Shown: in pieces, positions 12,675 through 26,182 of the stretch | How positions within the stretch are numbered: the first letter of the stretch is position 1 | How the letters are laid out: each line of letters opens with the position of its first letter | Assembly: GCA_916613615.1 (NCBI GenBank) | Contig: OU744720.1 | Location: 5,125,749 to 5,189,748 of the forward strand | Length of the DNA stretch: 64,000 nt | Reading direction: 5' to 3' | From: Steromphala cineraria | Taxonomy: Eukaryota > Mollusca > Gastropoda > Trochida > Trochidae | Notes under the pieces: generated by a model | The model's database searches: none | What the model saw: the letters and a program-made list of their open reading frames with translations, nothing else | Told to the model about the DNA's origin: nothing | Program-made: the position numbers and the translations under genes

Positions 12675-15600
12675 GTAAGGATATCATTGCTTGACGACAG
12701 GTTATCAAGTAGGCGTTTAAAAGCAAAGGAATCTTGTTAAAGGTTTTCTTGAAAATTGCCGCACGGACAACAATTGTAAGCGTCGTTGGACAAATAGGGA
12801 TGTCTTTTATTGGATCAATCACGATACTTGAGCGTAGAAATGTTTAGTAATTTGTCAAATCGGCCACCCCTTGTGGGCTATTATAGCAGATGTAGAGAAG
12901 CTCCATCATCGTTTTTCCCCTCGACTTTTTCCAACCAGCAAAGCAGTTTCCGGCTGGGAGATCAATTAAGCCCGGTAATTTCAATGGCCAGACAAGCCTC
13001 ATTGGTTGAAGTTTTTTACAAGGGATGATTTGCTAGATTTACTGTCCTCGATAACGCCTTTGCCTCGCGGTTAAAATTCTGATCAGTGTTTGATAGGTTT
13101 ATAGTTTTCACAATAGAGACAGAACAGGCGGCGAGCGACGTGAGACAGCATTGAGTGAGGTGATATCTTACAATTCTCATATCACTTATGGAATTATAAC
13201 TTCTCTTCTTAAAGGTAATCATAGTTTGTGTTTTTAAATTTTAAACTAAATTTTAAGTATTTGAATTCTAATTTAATAAAAATGAAACCCTTTTAAAGAT
13301 TGAATACCGGTTTTGTGACAAAAAGCAAATTCATAAGTGACTTATTTCAAATGTAAATGTTTAATTTGTAATGTTGTAGATGATAGATTTCAAAATTGTG
13401 ATAGAAGAATCGTTCGTAAGTTTTAAGATATCATTTTCGAATTTGTTTTCAAAATTTAAATTTATCATAATAAATTTGTGTCTTATCTATGATGGGACTT
13501 TTTCTATAAAACAAATACTTATTTTAGTATCTCAAGCCGCAATGGGAAATGTATTCTGTTAATAGTTATTGATATTAATTTCAAGTTCGATCCGTAGGAT
13601 TAGATATATGTTGATTTTCTAATTAAGGATTTCTGACAAACAGAGTGAGGCTTCGTATCAAATTTCAGTGATAAGATTCTTAATGATTTATACAATTGAA
13701 ATGTTCTCATTAGTTTACACATGATTAGATTTTCTTATTTCAAGAAAATAAGTCGATACATAATCATTTGGAAACATAAAATCGCAATGTGTAATTTCCA
13801 CTGTATGTTTCCAGATTGTAAGAACTAAACGTACCTTAGGAAACGTTTCGTATATAGCCATGGATCTTTAATCGTGCTGATTTGATGAAATGTAAATTGA
13901 AGATGTATTTTTGATACATTGATTATTATCTCATCAGAGGGGTAGAATGCGATGTTACACCTACTAGATCTTCTATCTAGAATGCGTGGTTTAAAATACA
14001 TTTCGTGTAGACAAACATGTTGGAATACTTCAGAATCTATGTCACCACAAAATATTTAACGGCCCTAAGAAACAGTAAAACGTCAAATTTAAAATTGACA
14101 TTCTTCAAGATGAAAAATGTCTCAAGTCAGATATACATTGTACCATGGCCGAAGTTATAACTTTGCCGTTGCATGAGTTTATCATGTCAATTGTCGTTAA
14201 TCGGGTAACTTCAATGAATTCACATAGACCTCGGAGAAATAAATTATTATCAAAATGAATCTTTGTGTCAACTGGTGTGCCCATATCATAGGGCACAACT
14301 TTGTATTGTTAATCGTGCACCTTTGTCAGGTAAAAACTGTTATTGATGATATGTCACTAATAACTAATAGTTATGAGTAATATATTAATTTTTATTAAGT
14401 CATATACTTATCAATAAACGTAGAGTATGTTCTACTTGCCTTTTGATCATTTTCGCTCGGGAAAAATAAAGGTAAATCCTTTATATCGCACATTTTCCAA
14501 TACACACAACATTTTCTAAAGAACGGATGTCAGTCAAGTAATAAGGAATAGTTCGATGAATACATAAAACTTATGAAAGAGTGTAGACACATTAGACTGG
14601 TTGTAAAATTTAAGAATGACTGGAAACTTATAATTATTTCAATCAATTTCATCACGTGGAACATAAGATGCGTATCACGGATTTCATTTCAAAGACATGA
14701 TTACATTTATGTCTGATTAATTTCAAATGCGTGGAGGCTTAACTGAAATGACATTTGCTGTAATTACAAAATATTGGCGTTTCACTTGTTTTCAACTAAA
14801 TACTTTAAACTATTGGTCAACAGGCACGGATTGTACAATACAGTGTCTTCAACATGTAAGTATTGAAGTTAAATTTTTTTACAATTGAAAAAAATGAATA
14901 GTTTTAACGCCAGATCGGTAACTTGTCACAAACCTTATCACATAACATATTAGATATGATGTTATGGATCGGAATTGTTTATTTTTCAATTAACGCGTAA
15001 AATGAATGCACAAATGTCGCCGTTTTAAAGCATGCTGGTTCCGTGTGTGTCCACCGATAGCGACGATGGTCGCGCGTTAATGAATCAAGAAGTCTTATTG
15101 AGGTGGTAATTTACCTCCTACTTAGGCACTGGAATGGTTTCGTAAAGCCCAAGTGGTAATGTGAAGTTCACTTTTCTAAGGAGTACTAAACTCCTTCCAA
15201 TCCGTTTGTAAGAGATATAAAACTCTTGGAAATTTCACTGTTGGAAATTTATTCTTTGCCGTTTTCCATACTACTCTAACGACTCGGCGGATCAACTTGG
15301 ATGATGTGTGAGCGGAGGGGTCACTGATATTCGCACCCATTCCAAGAGAGTTTCAAACCAATAGAGTACAGCTGCTTACATTAAAGATACATTATCATAC
15401 TTGCATGCGGTTCGGGATGAAATTTAGTTATTGAGAATATAATACATCACTCTGTAGAAAAATCTGTCATCGATATTTTGATATGACATTTACATTTTTT
15501 TTATCAACCATAACACACTTATTTCGACGCCAAGAGCACAGTACCCCCTGTAAAAAGGGCAGAGCATTTAACGAACCCGCTTTCGCTGACGTAGGATTTA

Positions 15601-16469
15601 CACAGTGTCACAACGACCGTAATTGTATTCGATTGGTATCAACTTTGGCAGCAACGAATACCTATTTCGGAGAAAAATAAAATAAAATCTAGTCTTGCGC
15701 GACAAAGACGGTTTGCAAGCTTATATTAGAAACCGGAAGTTGTGAGATGGCCACACTTGATTCGCCTTTAGGTCGGTTGCCGTTTCTGTAATTTTGGTAA
15801 ATTATCTCCTATTTAATGAATTATGGTCCAATTTTCCCTGGTTTGGTCGCACAATATTGCAAAACAATAAAAAAAACCGTAAAATTACTTTTTAAAATAT
15901 TGAACTCTGATAATGTATCTTTAATTTTGTTCACTCACCTGCGTATTCTAGTGCAAATATCGTGTAATTTGGACTGCCTTTGGCTGACTTTGATGCATCC
16001 TAACATTGCGAAAACGAAACAGATGATGTTGAAATTTCACTACGTAAGTTAAGATTCAGTTTGCGTTAACATATTCGTATTTCATACCTAACAGTTGGTA
16101 AGGCATTGAAGTGCCAGGGGGTCAAATTATTTAAAAGACGTTGTTATTTTTCTCTTCAAAATCCTTCATAAGTGATCAACAGCTTTAGATCTAAATCACA
16201 TTTGTTCCTTTGCACCAAGGCAATGTAGTTATGCTTATTCTTTTCTTACAATGTTTATATGGAATATTTTAATCGAAATTTAAGAAAATCTGAATTTCAC
16301 TAATATGATCCCATCTGTCAATTTAACCATGCCAAATATCGACATCCAGCACAAGTGACTAGGCGATCCAGAAATATGGTTTGGAAATGATTACTTTACA
16401 CATGGACATTTGCTGATCCTTTGTAAGTGCTCCCGGAGTCATTATATGGACGTTAAAGCCAAACCCTAA

Positions 16470-18303
16470 TTTTTTTTTTTTTGGAAATGTTTTTATTCAC
16501 TTCAGTTGGATACAATCAATGGTGGGTACAGTTGAGATGGAAAACAAGAATTTATGACATAATAAGCATGAACAGATGACAATGTATATTTTACAAACAA
16601 CAGTGGGAATGGAGAATACATATGAGAAGATTTATCCCTCATAGGTGATCGGGATTCGAACAAAAAATTATTAAATCAAAGGTTTAAAGGACATCTTTGA
16701 GAAGCATCCATTTACTATCGAAAGAATTCATGTTAAAAGTTTTTCGTGCAATATATTTCTCGATGTCAAAAACATCTTTTAAAATCTTTGTAAATATTGT
16801 AAAGTTTGGATTCAAACGTTTGATGTTCATAACAAATATATGACGTTTAGCTAACAATATTATGTGATTTAGCAAGTTGCTATTGGTTGTACAGAATAAT
16901 ACATCCAGTGTTGAAATTTCGAATGTTTGATTAAGTGATCTGCTAATGAAGTTGGCGATTTCGTTCCAAAACATTCGAATGATTGGGCATTCTACATATA
17001 CATGGTAAATATTCTCACTTGCTCCACATGATTCACATATATCATTATCAACTAGTTTCATTTTTAACAACTCCCGTTTCGTATAGATGGCTCTGTGGAT
17101 AAATTTGTATTGGAATTCCAAAAGCTTAGTATCCTTGGTTGATTGTCTATATTTCAAAAATGTTGAATTCCAATTGATTAAATCATTTAATTCATTATGC
17201 CATTTGTTGCATACGTTTGGTAATGTACCTGTTGCATCAGATATAAGATTGTCGTAAAATAATCTTGATCCCTTTGCAGGAGCAATAAGATCCTTCCAAG
17301 GAGAGTCTAGTGGTATATCCCTTACGCTTGACAAGTCAAATGAGTGAATTACATCTTTCCATTTTCTTGGAATGCTAAGGATGACTCTATTAAGATCAAG
17401 CACTGTGCCTTTAACATCATATTTTGTTTTGATTTCTGCAAATGTTAAGAATTCATTATCTTTGCAAATGTCTTTTACATGAACTATACCTTGTTTAAGC
17501 CAGTTATTGATGATCAGGTTTGGATTGCAACTTTGGTGATTTAACCAGAGAGGTTGCATACGTATTTCATTAATATAATCATTGACTACATGACATTTGA
17601 TATATCTATGCCAGGCATCGAGTGCATCTTTCCAAAAAGGATTTTGCAGTTTGTATTTTCTGTTGATATTCGCGCCTACCTGAAGAATATATCTAATGGG
17701 AAAACCGGCTAGGTGATAGTCGTTTGACATCGAAACGTATTTCTTCAAGCAAGAAATTTTCAATGCATCAATAAATGATTTGACATCAACCATCCTAAGA
17801 CCACCATCTTCATATTTTCGCATTAAATTTATTCGTTTTATTTTGTCTCTCTTTCCGTCCCAGATAAAGTTGAAAAATAGTATGTTCAAGTTTGTTAAAA
17901 AATCTTTAGTGGGGTTTGGAAGAGAAGCAAGAATATGAACAATAGTAGATAAAGCCAATGTTTTGATAACAGTTATTTTTCCTATCAAGGTTAAATGTCG
18001 TTTTTTCCAGTTCAAAAGAATTCTTTTTATGTTTTCAAGTCTTTTTTTTGTATTGATCACCCAAAGGTTTTCTAAATTAGCATTCAATTTTATTCCCAGA
18101 ACTTCAAAGTTTTCCTTATGCCAGTCTAGTTTATAATCATGGGATAAAATTATATCACTGCCAGCCATTGCTCCAAGCCAAACTGCTTTGGTTTTGTCCA
18201 CATTTATTTTAAGACCAGACATGTGATAAAATGTTATGAGTGTCTTCATGGCTTCATTAAGAGAGGTATCCGAACCATCTAAGAATAATTCCGTATCGTC
18301 ATA
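16470..18303 (-). mobile_element. 5'-truncated LINE, 3' end with poly(A)
   Basis: The element lies on the - strand. Its 3' end is a 13-base T run (16470-16482), i.e. a poly(A) tail, preceded by about 200 bp of 3' UTR. The open reading frame (listed separately) begins, in frame, inside the reverse-transcriptase DD box at 18298-18303, where homology stops; upstream is unrelated sequence with a stop at 18304. Such abrupt 5' truncation is typical of target-primed reverse transcription. I found no clear target duplication. Confidence 0.88.
16684..18249 (-). CDS. LINE reverse transcriptase, C-terminal 521 residues
   Basis: This is the C-terminal part of a non-LTR retrotransposon polymerase, the enzyme that copies the element RNA into DNA at the target. 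Residues 10-26 contain the RT block after the catalytic DD (SGLKINVDKTKAVWLG). Residues about 60-160 have the thumb pattern with GKITVIKTLALS, then FFNFIWDGKRDKIKR and EDGGLRMVDV. A zinc-knuckle-like CESCGASENIYHVYVEC lies at about 405-422. The frame continues open 54 bases before the first ATG, to GAC GAT (the DD), so this ATG is not the native start. The fingers, palm start and endonuclease are missing. The style is closest to L1/Tx1-type elements, an assignment I hold loosely. The absence of stops over 521 codons suggests recent insertion. Confidence 0.9.
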   Translation of the reverse strand: MKTLITFYHMSGLKINVDKTKAVWLGAMAGSDIILSHDYKLDWHKENFEVLGIKLNANLENLWVINTKKRLENIKRILLNWKKRHLTLIGKITVIKTLALSTIVHILASLPNPTKDFLTNLNILFFNFIWDGKRDKIKRINLMRKYEDGGLRMVDVKSFIDALKISCLKKYVSMSNDYHLAGFPIRYILQVGANINRKYKLQNPFWKDALDAWHRYIKCHVVNDYINEIRMQPLWLNHQSCNPNLIINNWLKQGIVHVKDICKDNEFLTFAEIKTKYDVKGTVLDLNRVILSIPRKWKDVIHSFDLSSVRDIPLDSPWKDLIAPAKGSRLFYDNLISDATGTLPNVCNKWHNELNDLINWNSTFLKYRQSTKDTKLLEFQYKFIHRAIYTKRELLKMKLVDNDICESCGASENIYHVYVECPIIRMFWNEIANFISRSLNQTFEISTLDVLFCTTNSNLLNHIILLAKRHIFVMNIKRLNPNFTIFTKILKDVFDIEKYIARKTFNMNSFDSKWMLLKDVL

Positions 18304-19469
18304 TCACCGATTATTTGCACTAAGGTACACCAGCAAGTGACCAAACTTTAGGTAAGCAGCTGTAATGTATCTTGATCTTGCCGATGCCTCTCACACGTTA
18401 AGAAAAACAATAACTAGTTATATGGAATTTGAGATTTGTCTTGCCAAGATGAGAGAAAAGCAATTGATAATGTGATACCTTGAATTCAGAATTCTAATCC
18501 TTCAGAGGGTTCGTAACTTAGAGATACACCAAAGCAACTGATTCCCAGTGTTTCACAACTACGCGCCATTGTATCTGTTCTGGTGCAATATTATGACTCA
18601 CATGAGATTTGACTCGTGCTTGCAGTCTAATCATTTCAGTATTATAGATAAACATCATTTGAATGAATTAAATCAGTTGCCGTAAACAAGTCCCTTCATG
18701 TCAATCTATATTGTCTGTAGTTATATTCGAAGAATGTATTTGTTAACTTTGAAAAACCCAATATGTCTCTTTCTTGGCATGTCGACTAGTGGACAATTCC
18801 GGGGCCATCTAGAAGTCGGTGATATGACTCTCATTAAAGTTGGGATTATTCAGCTTTTGCACGAACATTGTTACCAAGCAAACTGACGAGAAAACAAATA
18901 TTTGGATCTTGTTAAAAACGTGTGACAGGGGTGATGCTGTTACACATGACGACTGTGATCTTAACATCATGTGTCACAATAAATACGGAATGAGATTTTA
19001 AAATATTATATTTCGTATTTTCACAATTGGTCACACGTGATCTATAACAGTTTATATTGTTTAGGCTGGAATTGGGCTATTACGAAACGATATTTACAAA
19101 CACATCTTTAATCTTGATCTTATCGATTTGTTCTTAAATGACTTATCTAATTGAAATGTTTTGAAGTGATATGACATTGTAGGACAACTGAAATCGACAT
19201 TCAATCATGGACAGTGGTCGTGTGCCTCGTTATATCCCTTTACTCTGTTTTCAAAGTGCTTTCTTGCACTCTGGTAACCGTGATAAAGAAACAGCTACTC
19301 TGGCAGGCAGTCGGGTGGCATTGAATGAGTCATTTTTGAAGCCATTTCTTTTTTAATATACCCCCGCTACGAAGTACTTCACATATAAGCTCACACGAGC
19401 TTGTTGACCACACCAGTTAATGTATCTTTTCATGAAACAAATACGTTTGAAACACATGGCGGTCCGTCA

Positions 19470-20130
19470 CACTTTTTGTTCCGCTCATAACTCGGATAAA
19501 ATGTGTTCAAATGTTACGAAACGTCAAATATGTAATCACTATGGTCCCTAGATGTGTCTTTTGTATATTTAAGTCGGATGCTCTCATTATTGTTTTAGAT
19601 TTTCAACTTCTTTGTTGAAGTGACTCTTTGAAGAAGTCATTTTTGTTCCGCTCATAATTCTAATACTATTTGTTCAAATGTTATAAAACTGCATGTTTGT
19701 AATCACTATGGCCCCTAGATGTGCATTTTGTAGATGCCCTCATTATTTTTTTAAGTTTTCAACTTCTTTGTTGAAGAAATGACTATTTGAGGAAGTCATT
19801 TTTGTCATAACTCTGGTACTGTTTGTTCAATTGTGATAAAAGAGTAATCAATATGCTCCATGGCTTTTGTCTGTTTTGGTCATTTACCCTCATGATGTTT
19901 TTAGAATTTCCACTTTTCCACAATTTCCACAATTGACTGTGCCTTTTGTATAATTCAGTCAGGTACCTAAATTAATCACAAATGACTGTGAGAGGATATC
20001 ATTTGTTTCACTTCGATCATAACTCAAACAAGAACTAGAAACTTGATCTATGAATATATATCTAGATGCGCCTTTTACATGTCATGTTCCAATAATTTTA
20101 GATTTTTAACTTCTCTCTAATGCCTAATAT
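19470..20130. repeat. Diverged tandem array, four ~160-bp units
   Basis: Units begin near 19470, 19640, 19797 and 19998. Each carries variants of 'GTTCCGCTCATAACTC', 'AATCACTATGGYCCCTAGATG' and 'TTTTCAACTTCTTTGTTGAAG'. Divergence increases rightward. A 'CCCCCGCTACGAAGTACTTC' head lies just left at 19361-19380, resembling the heads of other mollusc dispersed repeats in the window. It is non-coding. Confidence 0.8.
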
Positions 20131-21911
20131 GATATAGTCACAATGTAAGGACATTGAAGGTTTTCTTTTATACAAAAGTGACATTATTAATGTACAAAAA
20201 GACAGTTATGCGAGAGCCGACATAGCTTATAGTCAGGAAGTCTATCTGCATTTTCATTGGCTTCTATATTAACAGTTTTGCAATGTTTATGGAAACCAAA
20301 CTTAGTGTAGTATTAGTTTCCATGATCACTTAGGGGAGCGGGGATATAAAAATGGATATTTTCTTACTTATTCTCTTGTTGGTTAATGTGAATTGCATGA
20401 TAACTGGATAATGTTTTTGCAGACTTTGTGATTTTTCTGTAATTTTTTAGTTTAAAGGCGTTGTTAGTCGCGATTGACGATTTAGTGTAGACTATTGCTA
20501 TGTTTTGGCTATTTTCACCATAACCGACAAGTCCCAAGTGTGCTGTAGCAAAAGACTTTGGGAAATCTCACAGTAGTCAAATTTTTCTGCGCCGTGATTC
20601 TTTTATTGCCCAGCTACTTCCGCATCCTCGGATTTCTTCAATAGACCACTTATCTTGGACCTATACATATGTATGCCCTTTATTTGGAATGGTGACATAC
20701 CCTTTATTTAAAAAATTCCCTTTTATCCCGATGAGCATGAATTGTTTTCCAATTTATCTGATTATCCACATCTGGACTACATTATACATCCAGAAGTATC
20801 TTCTCAGATTGAAGGGTTTTAGTGGAGGAGGAATTCAAAATAGACTGTTCACGGGTTATCGTAACATCGTGCCAGTGGGGAAGTGTTCTCTAACAAAAAT
20901 GCCGTATATAATAATTTCTTTTTCATCATCATGTAATCATTATACAATTATTCATAACTGTTTGTCATAGTGACATATTACCATGTGTCTCTTCTGGTGT
21001 GTCCAAAGTCGTATGTACGATCATGGCAATACATGTCGCTTTGATCAGTGTCGATTTTAGGAAAAAATGATATTTTACATTAACTATATAATACATCTGG
21101 TTTCTCGTTAAATATTCACGAGGAATATAGTAAATAATAATACGCCACTCAACAACACACTGTTAGGTTTTGAGCATAGAAGACTAGATAGGTTATGGAA
21201 TATCTGTAATTGCGACTTGAGAGAATTGGATTAGATACAATGTTCGAGGAAAAGAGTTCCATAAATGAGAAGCTGAGTGTCTTATGGATCTAACTGAGCG
21301 TTTTTATTACATTTCTACTGTTTGGATCGCCCAATCGGTATGGACGAACAAGATTTACAGATGTGTGATTTTTCTGTGATACGTAAGATTGGACAAGGGT
21401 CTAGATACAAAAGTATAAAGTTGAGCATTTACTGCCTAATATTTAATTTGAATATCTGAACACTTGACGCTTATGACACTTAAACCGCAAAATCTGTATT
21501 CAACTATAAAACAACATTATCAATGACATTGTCCTGATTCATCTTTATAATTTTCATCTTTCCAAATCCCATCGAGTGTATCAGGATAAAAGAACTATTC
21601 ACTTAATATGCGTATTGAGATTTGCATAATTCTATCATGTTTTCAAATAATGCGTCTTAAACTAGTTGCAATAGTTAAAATAGTTGCATAGCGAAAACAT
21701 TAACATCATAAGGATATGTCTTAATATCGACAAAATACTGAATTTTAATATTTGAAGTATTCAACCTGCTAAAACTTGCGTTAGGTAAAAGCGAAAGAAA
21801 GCGTATAACACTCTTACACTTTGATTATGCATATTTAATATTCATCTTATTGAATACATTTACTCATTGTCAATATTTGATAGTGATCTAACGAGATGCC
21901 TCTGTCCCCAG

Positions 21912-22281
21912 AATGGCGCTACTCCACACCGTGTATTCCCTCGTGCTGCTCAGTCTCCTGTGCCTGGTCACCAGCTCCGACCTCCTCTACATGCTGCAGG
22001 ACCAGCCCCAGGATGTAGCGGAAGTGAAAGCACCGGAAGATGCGCAGACTTTCATCCGGCAGTCCAGATCCCCGACCTGCGGGTGTTGTGTACAGAGCAG
22101 GATGACGAATCTCTTCTGCTGTGACTTGTGTACTAAGGTAGCTAAGAGGTCTCGCCCTGAACCGGTGAGATCCACCCAAGCCATGTTCCCACCCGCCCAG
22201 AAGAAGATGTCCAGTAACTGTTTCTGTTGCAAGACCGCCCTAAACCGGAAGTGTTGTCAGAACTGCCGCTACTTCCTGTAG
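21912..22281 (+). CDS. Secreted cysteine-rich peptide precursor 1 (two CxCC-CCxxC modules)
   Basis: The 122-residue product starts at ATG 21913, one base after a splice acceptor (CTGTCCCCAG). Residues 1-22 form a signal peptide (hydrophobic core LLHTVYSLVLLSLLCLV). An acidic spacer (23-52) follows. Module A at 56-73 is C-x-C-C-x9-C-C-x2-C, ended by Lys-Arg at 78-79; after a Pro-rich linker, Lys-Lys at 97-98 releases module B at 103-118, C-x-C-C-x7-C-C-x2-C, ending four residues before the stop. This is the layout of a neuropeptide, hormone or other secreted multi-peptide prohormone made in the secretory pathway; receptor and role are unknown. The exon is GC-rich against AT-rich flanks. AATAAA polyadenylation candidates lie at 22652 and 23097. 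The paralogue at 49051 shares both modules and the Pro-Ala...Lys-Lys-Met lead-in. A defensive or other extracellular cysteine-rich peptide cannot be excluded. I do not recognise the family. Confidence 0.88.
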
Positions 22282-24676
22282 GCTTAATGCCTGTCAGGTA
22301 TAAGTTGAACTGGTGCGTGCACACTACATTGAAAGGCTGTGGAATGTAAAATTGTAAGAACTCATCTTGTTTTCAAGTTGTTGAAGGTGTGTTGGTCTGG
22401 TATAAAGAATGACCAATATGATGTACATCTCTAAAAATGACCAGCTTCAAACTGGAATATCAATGAATAATGGATTTCGATTTATTGTGACCCAAAACAT
22501 TCAATGAATAGGCTATTGTTTGGAATAACATACTTTTTTTACACAAATGAAAAAGCAAATTAATGTTTACTCTGAAATAGTATCCTTCCAAAGATAAAGA
22601 TTGAGATATTCAATACACAATTGAAACGCTGTTACATTCTTATTTCTATTAAATAAATGATGTGATATGCTAAACAATGTACGTCTTAAGATGATTATGA
22701 GTCACATCGTTTACTAATTTAATATATATCAAAATACTAGGTTTGTTATGTACTGGCCATGTTGCCCTCTGGATGCCTATAATGATATCAGGCAACAGAG
22801 CATGCGCTGATTGACTATTGGCTTAGTTTCAAGATTCCAGGTGAACTAAATCTGCTTCGTTAACCCATTAACTCAAATATTTCTTTAGACTAACTGATTC
22901 CTCGATGGGATACTCTCATAGAGATTTGCAGGAACAGAATGTTTGTTTGTTCTTTACTTCAAATACTGAGATAAAGAAAAATAGAATCCGTATAAGTTTG
23001 TAAAGTAAGTATTCAGATTTTGACATTTGACCCTTTAAATCTACTCTGAATCTTAATATCACTAAGAACATCATTTTACAATGGTAGTTGTGTACGAATA
23101 AAACTAAATATGTCTATGTGTTGTTATCTTTCTTTTATGTTTCTGGTTGATTGTAAAAGTTTATAATTCTGTTAAAATTTCACTTTAAACAATGCATTAT
23201 GATTTAATCCTAATGATACATCGTTAAAAAAGCATCAACTGTACGTTAGGCCTACCCTTGCAGGTTGTGTATAGACTAGCCTTACAAATCGGCCAAAACA
23301 GAAACTGCTTAGACTCAAGAACCTATGCTATAAAACATTGAACTTTGATATCAGTTTATCAATCTCAGTTTTTGATTTAAATGATAATAAACTTTATTGA
23401 ATATATATGTTTTGTAAGCCGAGGTTGAGGAATTCTGTTTTAATATTATCAAATTCAGGCCAAAAGGTTCCAACAATGACGTGACATCAAAAACACTGAT
23501 AACATAAATTGACGACAATGACAATAATGTGCATATCGCGGTCTGTTTGATAATAGTTAATCAATCTCAATTTTAGTTTTAATTTCAATGAATATAACCT
23601 CCAATGACAAGTCATATAAATCAGATGACTTACGCCAAGGGATATTCAATAGGCAAGAAAAGTGAGATGGTGAAAATTTCTCTGCCTATAAAGTGAATAA
23701 TCAAACATTACCATGATTGATAAATATTATATTGATAACTATGATTTGCAAAATATAAATCTACAGATCAATAAATGTTATAAATGGCGATTGCAAATTA
23801 TCAACATCAGTAGCATTTTCTTGAAATTGCTACATTTTGCTAAAACAATGTTCTCTGTCTGAACGAAATACCACAAACTATATGAAACATGATCTTTCTT
23901 TTGACATGTTAAAGGCATGAGAGTTGAACAGATGTACAGAGACTTCTATAGTTTACATGATGATACTCCCTGGAGAGTTGGGAAGGTTACGAGTGTTTAA
24001 TAATCGATAGCTGAATCGTGTCAAATTGCTAGTAATTGCATCTTCCTTCTCTTGAGCAAAAAGCACAACTGTCGTATTAAATAATAAAACCCCTCGTCAT
24101 CATTATCATCAAGCTGTCCAGACTATGCAGAAGCTTTCAGTAAAATATGTCAAGAGATTTATCTCGATTAAGATTTTGAGTAACGTCACTGTCTGATTAG
24201 CTGACCTTAACATGACTAGATGATCTTAATGAACAAAACTTTTGAAACTTATCATTCATTCATGGTACATAACACACAATTTGGAAGGAAGCTGAAACAA
24301 TTAACATTACTATACCACATACCTATTATTCTGTCATAAGTTTCGGAAATGCTCAGGGATAACAATGTTATTTCATACATATCATATAAGTGTAAAAATG
24401 CAAAATTAGTAGTGAGGCGACTTCTGTTAACACGCCCATTGCTACACTATTACCAATTTCATAAAGACCAATCTGCTTTTTCGCTGCATATGGTGAATAT
24501 CATACATGAACATCTCAAATCTTACATCTTTCCGTCGAGCAAACGCAACATCAGCCGTTGTGCAATCGTAACTTTGTCATGACCGTACAAAGTGTAACGT
24601 GGGGCAATATGAAAAGGTTATGCGGAGTGGACGAGAGAACATTTACAACAGGAACTCCACAGTGCACGGTAAACCT

Positions 24677-25262
24677 CATTCTCTCCCCACAGAGGCAGCT
24701 CAGTCATACCCGAGTTAGCCTCTCTTCTATTACGGCTAATACATGGGATAGAAAGGGATTGGAGGCAATCGAAGTTAGTTGTGCAATCAGCGACGCCGTT
24801 TCACAAGTGGTCATTCGCAAAACCTCGGCTATTTCCGTGTTGTTCGGCAAAGCCATCTTTAAAATTTAACATTCCTTTTACAAAACATCGCTTTTTACCT
24901 TCTCATTAGTTTTTATTCGGTAAATTATTGACATGCGAGTTGATAAAACAAATAATAATTTAGACAATTATAAAACAGTATATTTCTAATGAAAACCCCT
25001 ATCCATATCTGATTTTCAAATATTTTCCCTCTCACACTGTTAATGAAAAATAAACATAAAGACACGATACTTTCCATGTCACTATACGACCGTTAAGAAT
25101 TCCCCAAGTCGTAGATATCCAAAAGGTGTTTTCTTTAGCTGAAAATAAGACATCTCAAGTTACAGTTTATTTGCCGCTAGGGCAATCTGCCGGAACCCCA
25201 GGATCTTGGCTTAAGAGAATAGAGGCTTGCTCGCACTGAGCTGCCCCTGTGGGGAGAGAATG
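24677..25262. mobile_element. MITE with 9-bp target duplication, family B, copy 2
   Basis: The 586-bp element starts CATTCTCTCCCCACAGAGGC and ends CCTGTGGGGAGAGAATG. It is flanked by the perfect 9-mer GGTAAACCT (24668-24676 and 25263-25271). The interior matches copy 1 at 4911, including tracts such as 'TAGTTGTGCAATCAGCGACG' in inverse orientation. It has no coding capacity; the 103-codon + strand frame across its left part is incidental. Confidence 0.92.
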
Positions 25263-26182
25263 GGTAAACCTGCGCAGCCAATGAAACAAAAGGTTAACAT
25301 AAGAGTTTTGAACGGTTCATAAACGTCTGGACAAAGATAAAGGAGGCTTGATTTACTTATGAAATTGAAACTATTATTAAATGAAACAAGTATCGACAAT
25401 TCAAATGTTTCTACTTCTATGCAACAGGATCTTAGCATAAGTGCTGCTTCACTTACGTGAGAACACTTGGATTTCACCGAAGAGATTGTGAAATGTGTTA
25501 AATAAATTTTTCAATCAGAATTAAAACGTAAATATTACCATAGCGTTTTATGTAAGCACTTTGAATAGATAATTGTAAAAAGTGTAAGTGTTGTCTCACC
25601 AATGTGCAATTCTATATACAAAGAACTTAATGAGGACCCCTACTTTGTAAAATGAAATAGGCTGCTCTGTGCACATGTTGATTTATTTTATGTGTTGACC
25701 ACTTCAGATATAACAAATGCTCTTTTATTGACATTTTGATCGAACCGAAAATCAAAATAATCATTGATAATATGTCTACAATCTCAAAATTTGAGATTCT
25801 ATGAGTTGAATTTGTTGATCAAACACTTATTCTCCCTATAGGTAAGTCATTAACTTTAACAGTGGCCAGATTTCGTCTTTGAGCACTTTTCTTTAAATTT
25901 GTGATTTTGAATGTTCATACTGCTTTAACGATCAATTCTGTCTATGGGGTCATTTACTTAAAAGTTCTCATTGTAGCCGATCGAGAGAATGATTATAATC
26001 ACATTTTCAAACATACGGTAACATGGATTTTAACTAAACAATACCAAGTCGTTGTAAGAACAGTAACTAGTAAGCAGAGACAGTGAAACGTAAGTCGACG
26101 GAGGTTTTCGTTTCTCGTTCAATCGAAAAGATTAATATCAGAACCGTTTCTCTGTCAGAAAAAATGGCGGTGCTCAATTAAG

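Larger units (their letters stand above)
12675..21911 (+). other. Proposed intron 1 of gene 1
   Basis: The donor is GTAAGG at 12675 and the acceptor is CTGTCCCCAG ending at 21911. The interval contains the truncated LINE (16470-18303) and a four-unit tandem array (19470-20130). Other stretches, including 13.0-16.4 kb and 20.1-21.9 kb, are AT-rich and show no gene I can support. Confidence 0.4.

Noticed and set aside
20339..20375. TATAAAAA at about 20345 as the promoter of precursor gene 1
   Set aside because: No good initiator or splice donor follows at the expected distance.
21200..21330. The - strand phrase HLWNSFPR, reminiscent of a LINE C-terminus
   Set aside because: The match is too short and no flanking RT or KTHL-type motif was found.
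21919..22324. Antisense open frames across precursor gene 1
   Set aside because: They are shadows of the GC-rich coding exon; the + strand frame has the signal peptide, cysteine modules and paralogue support.
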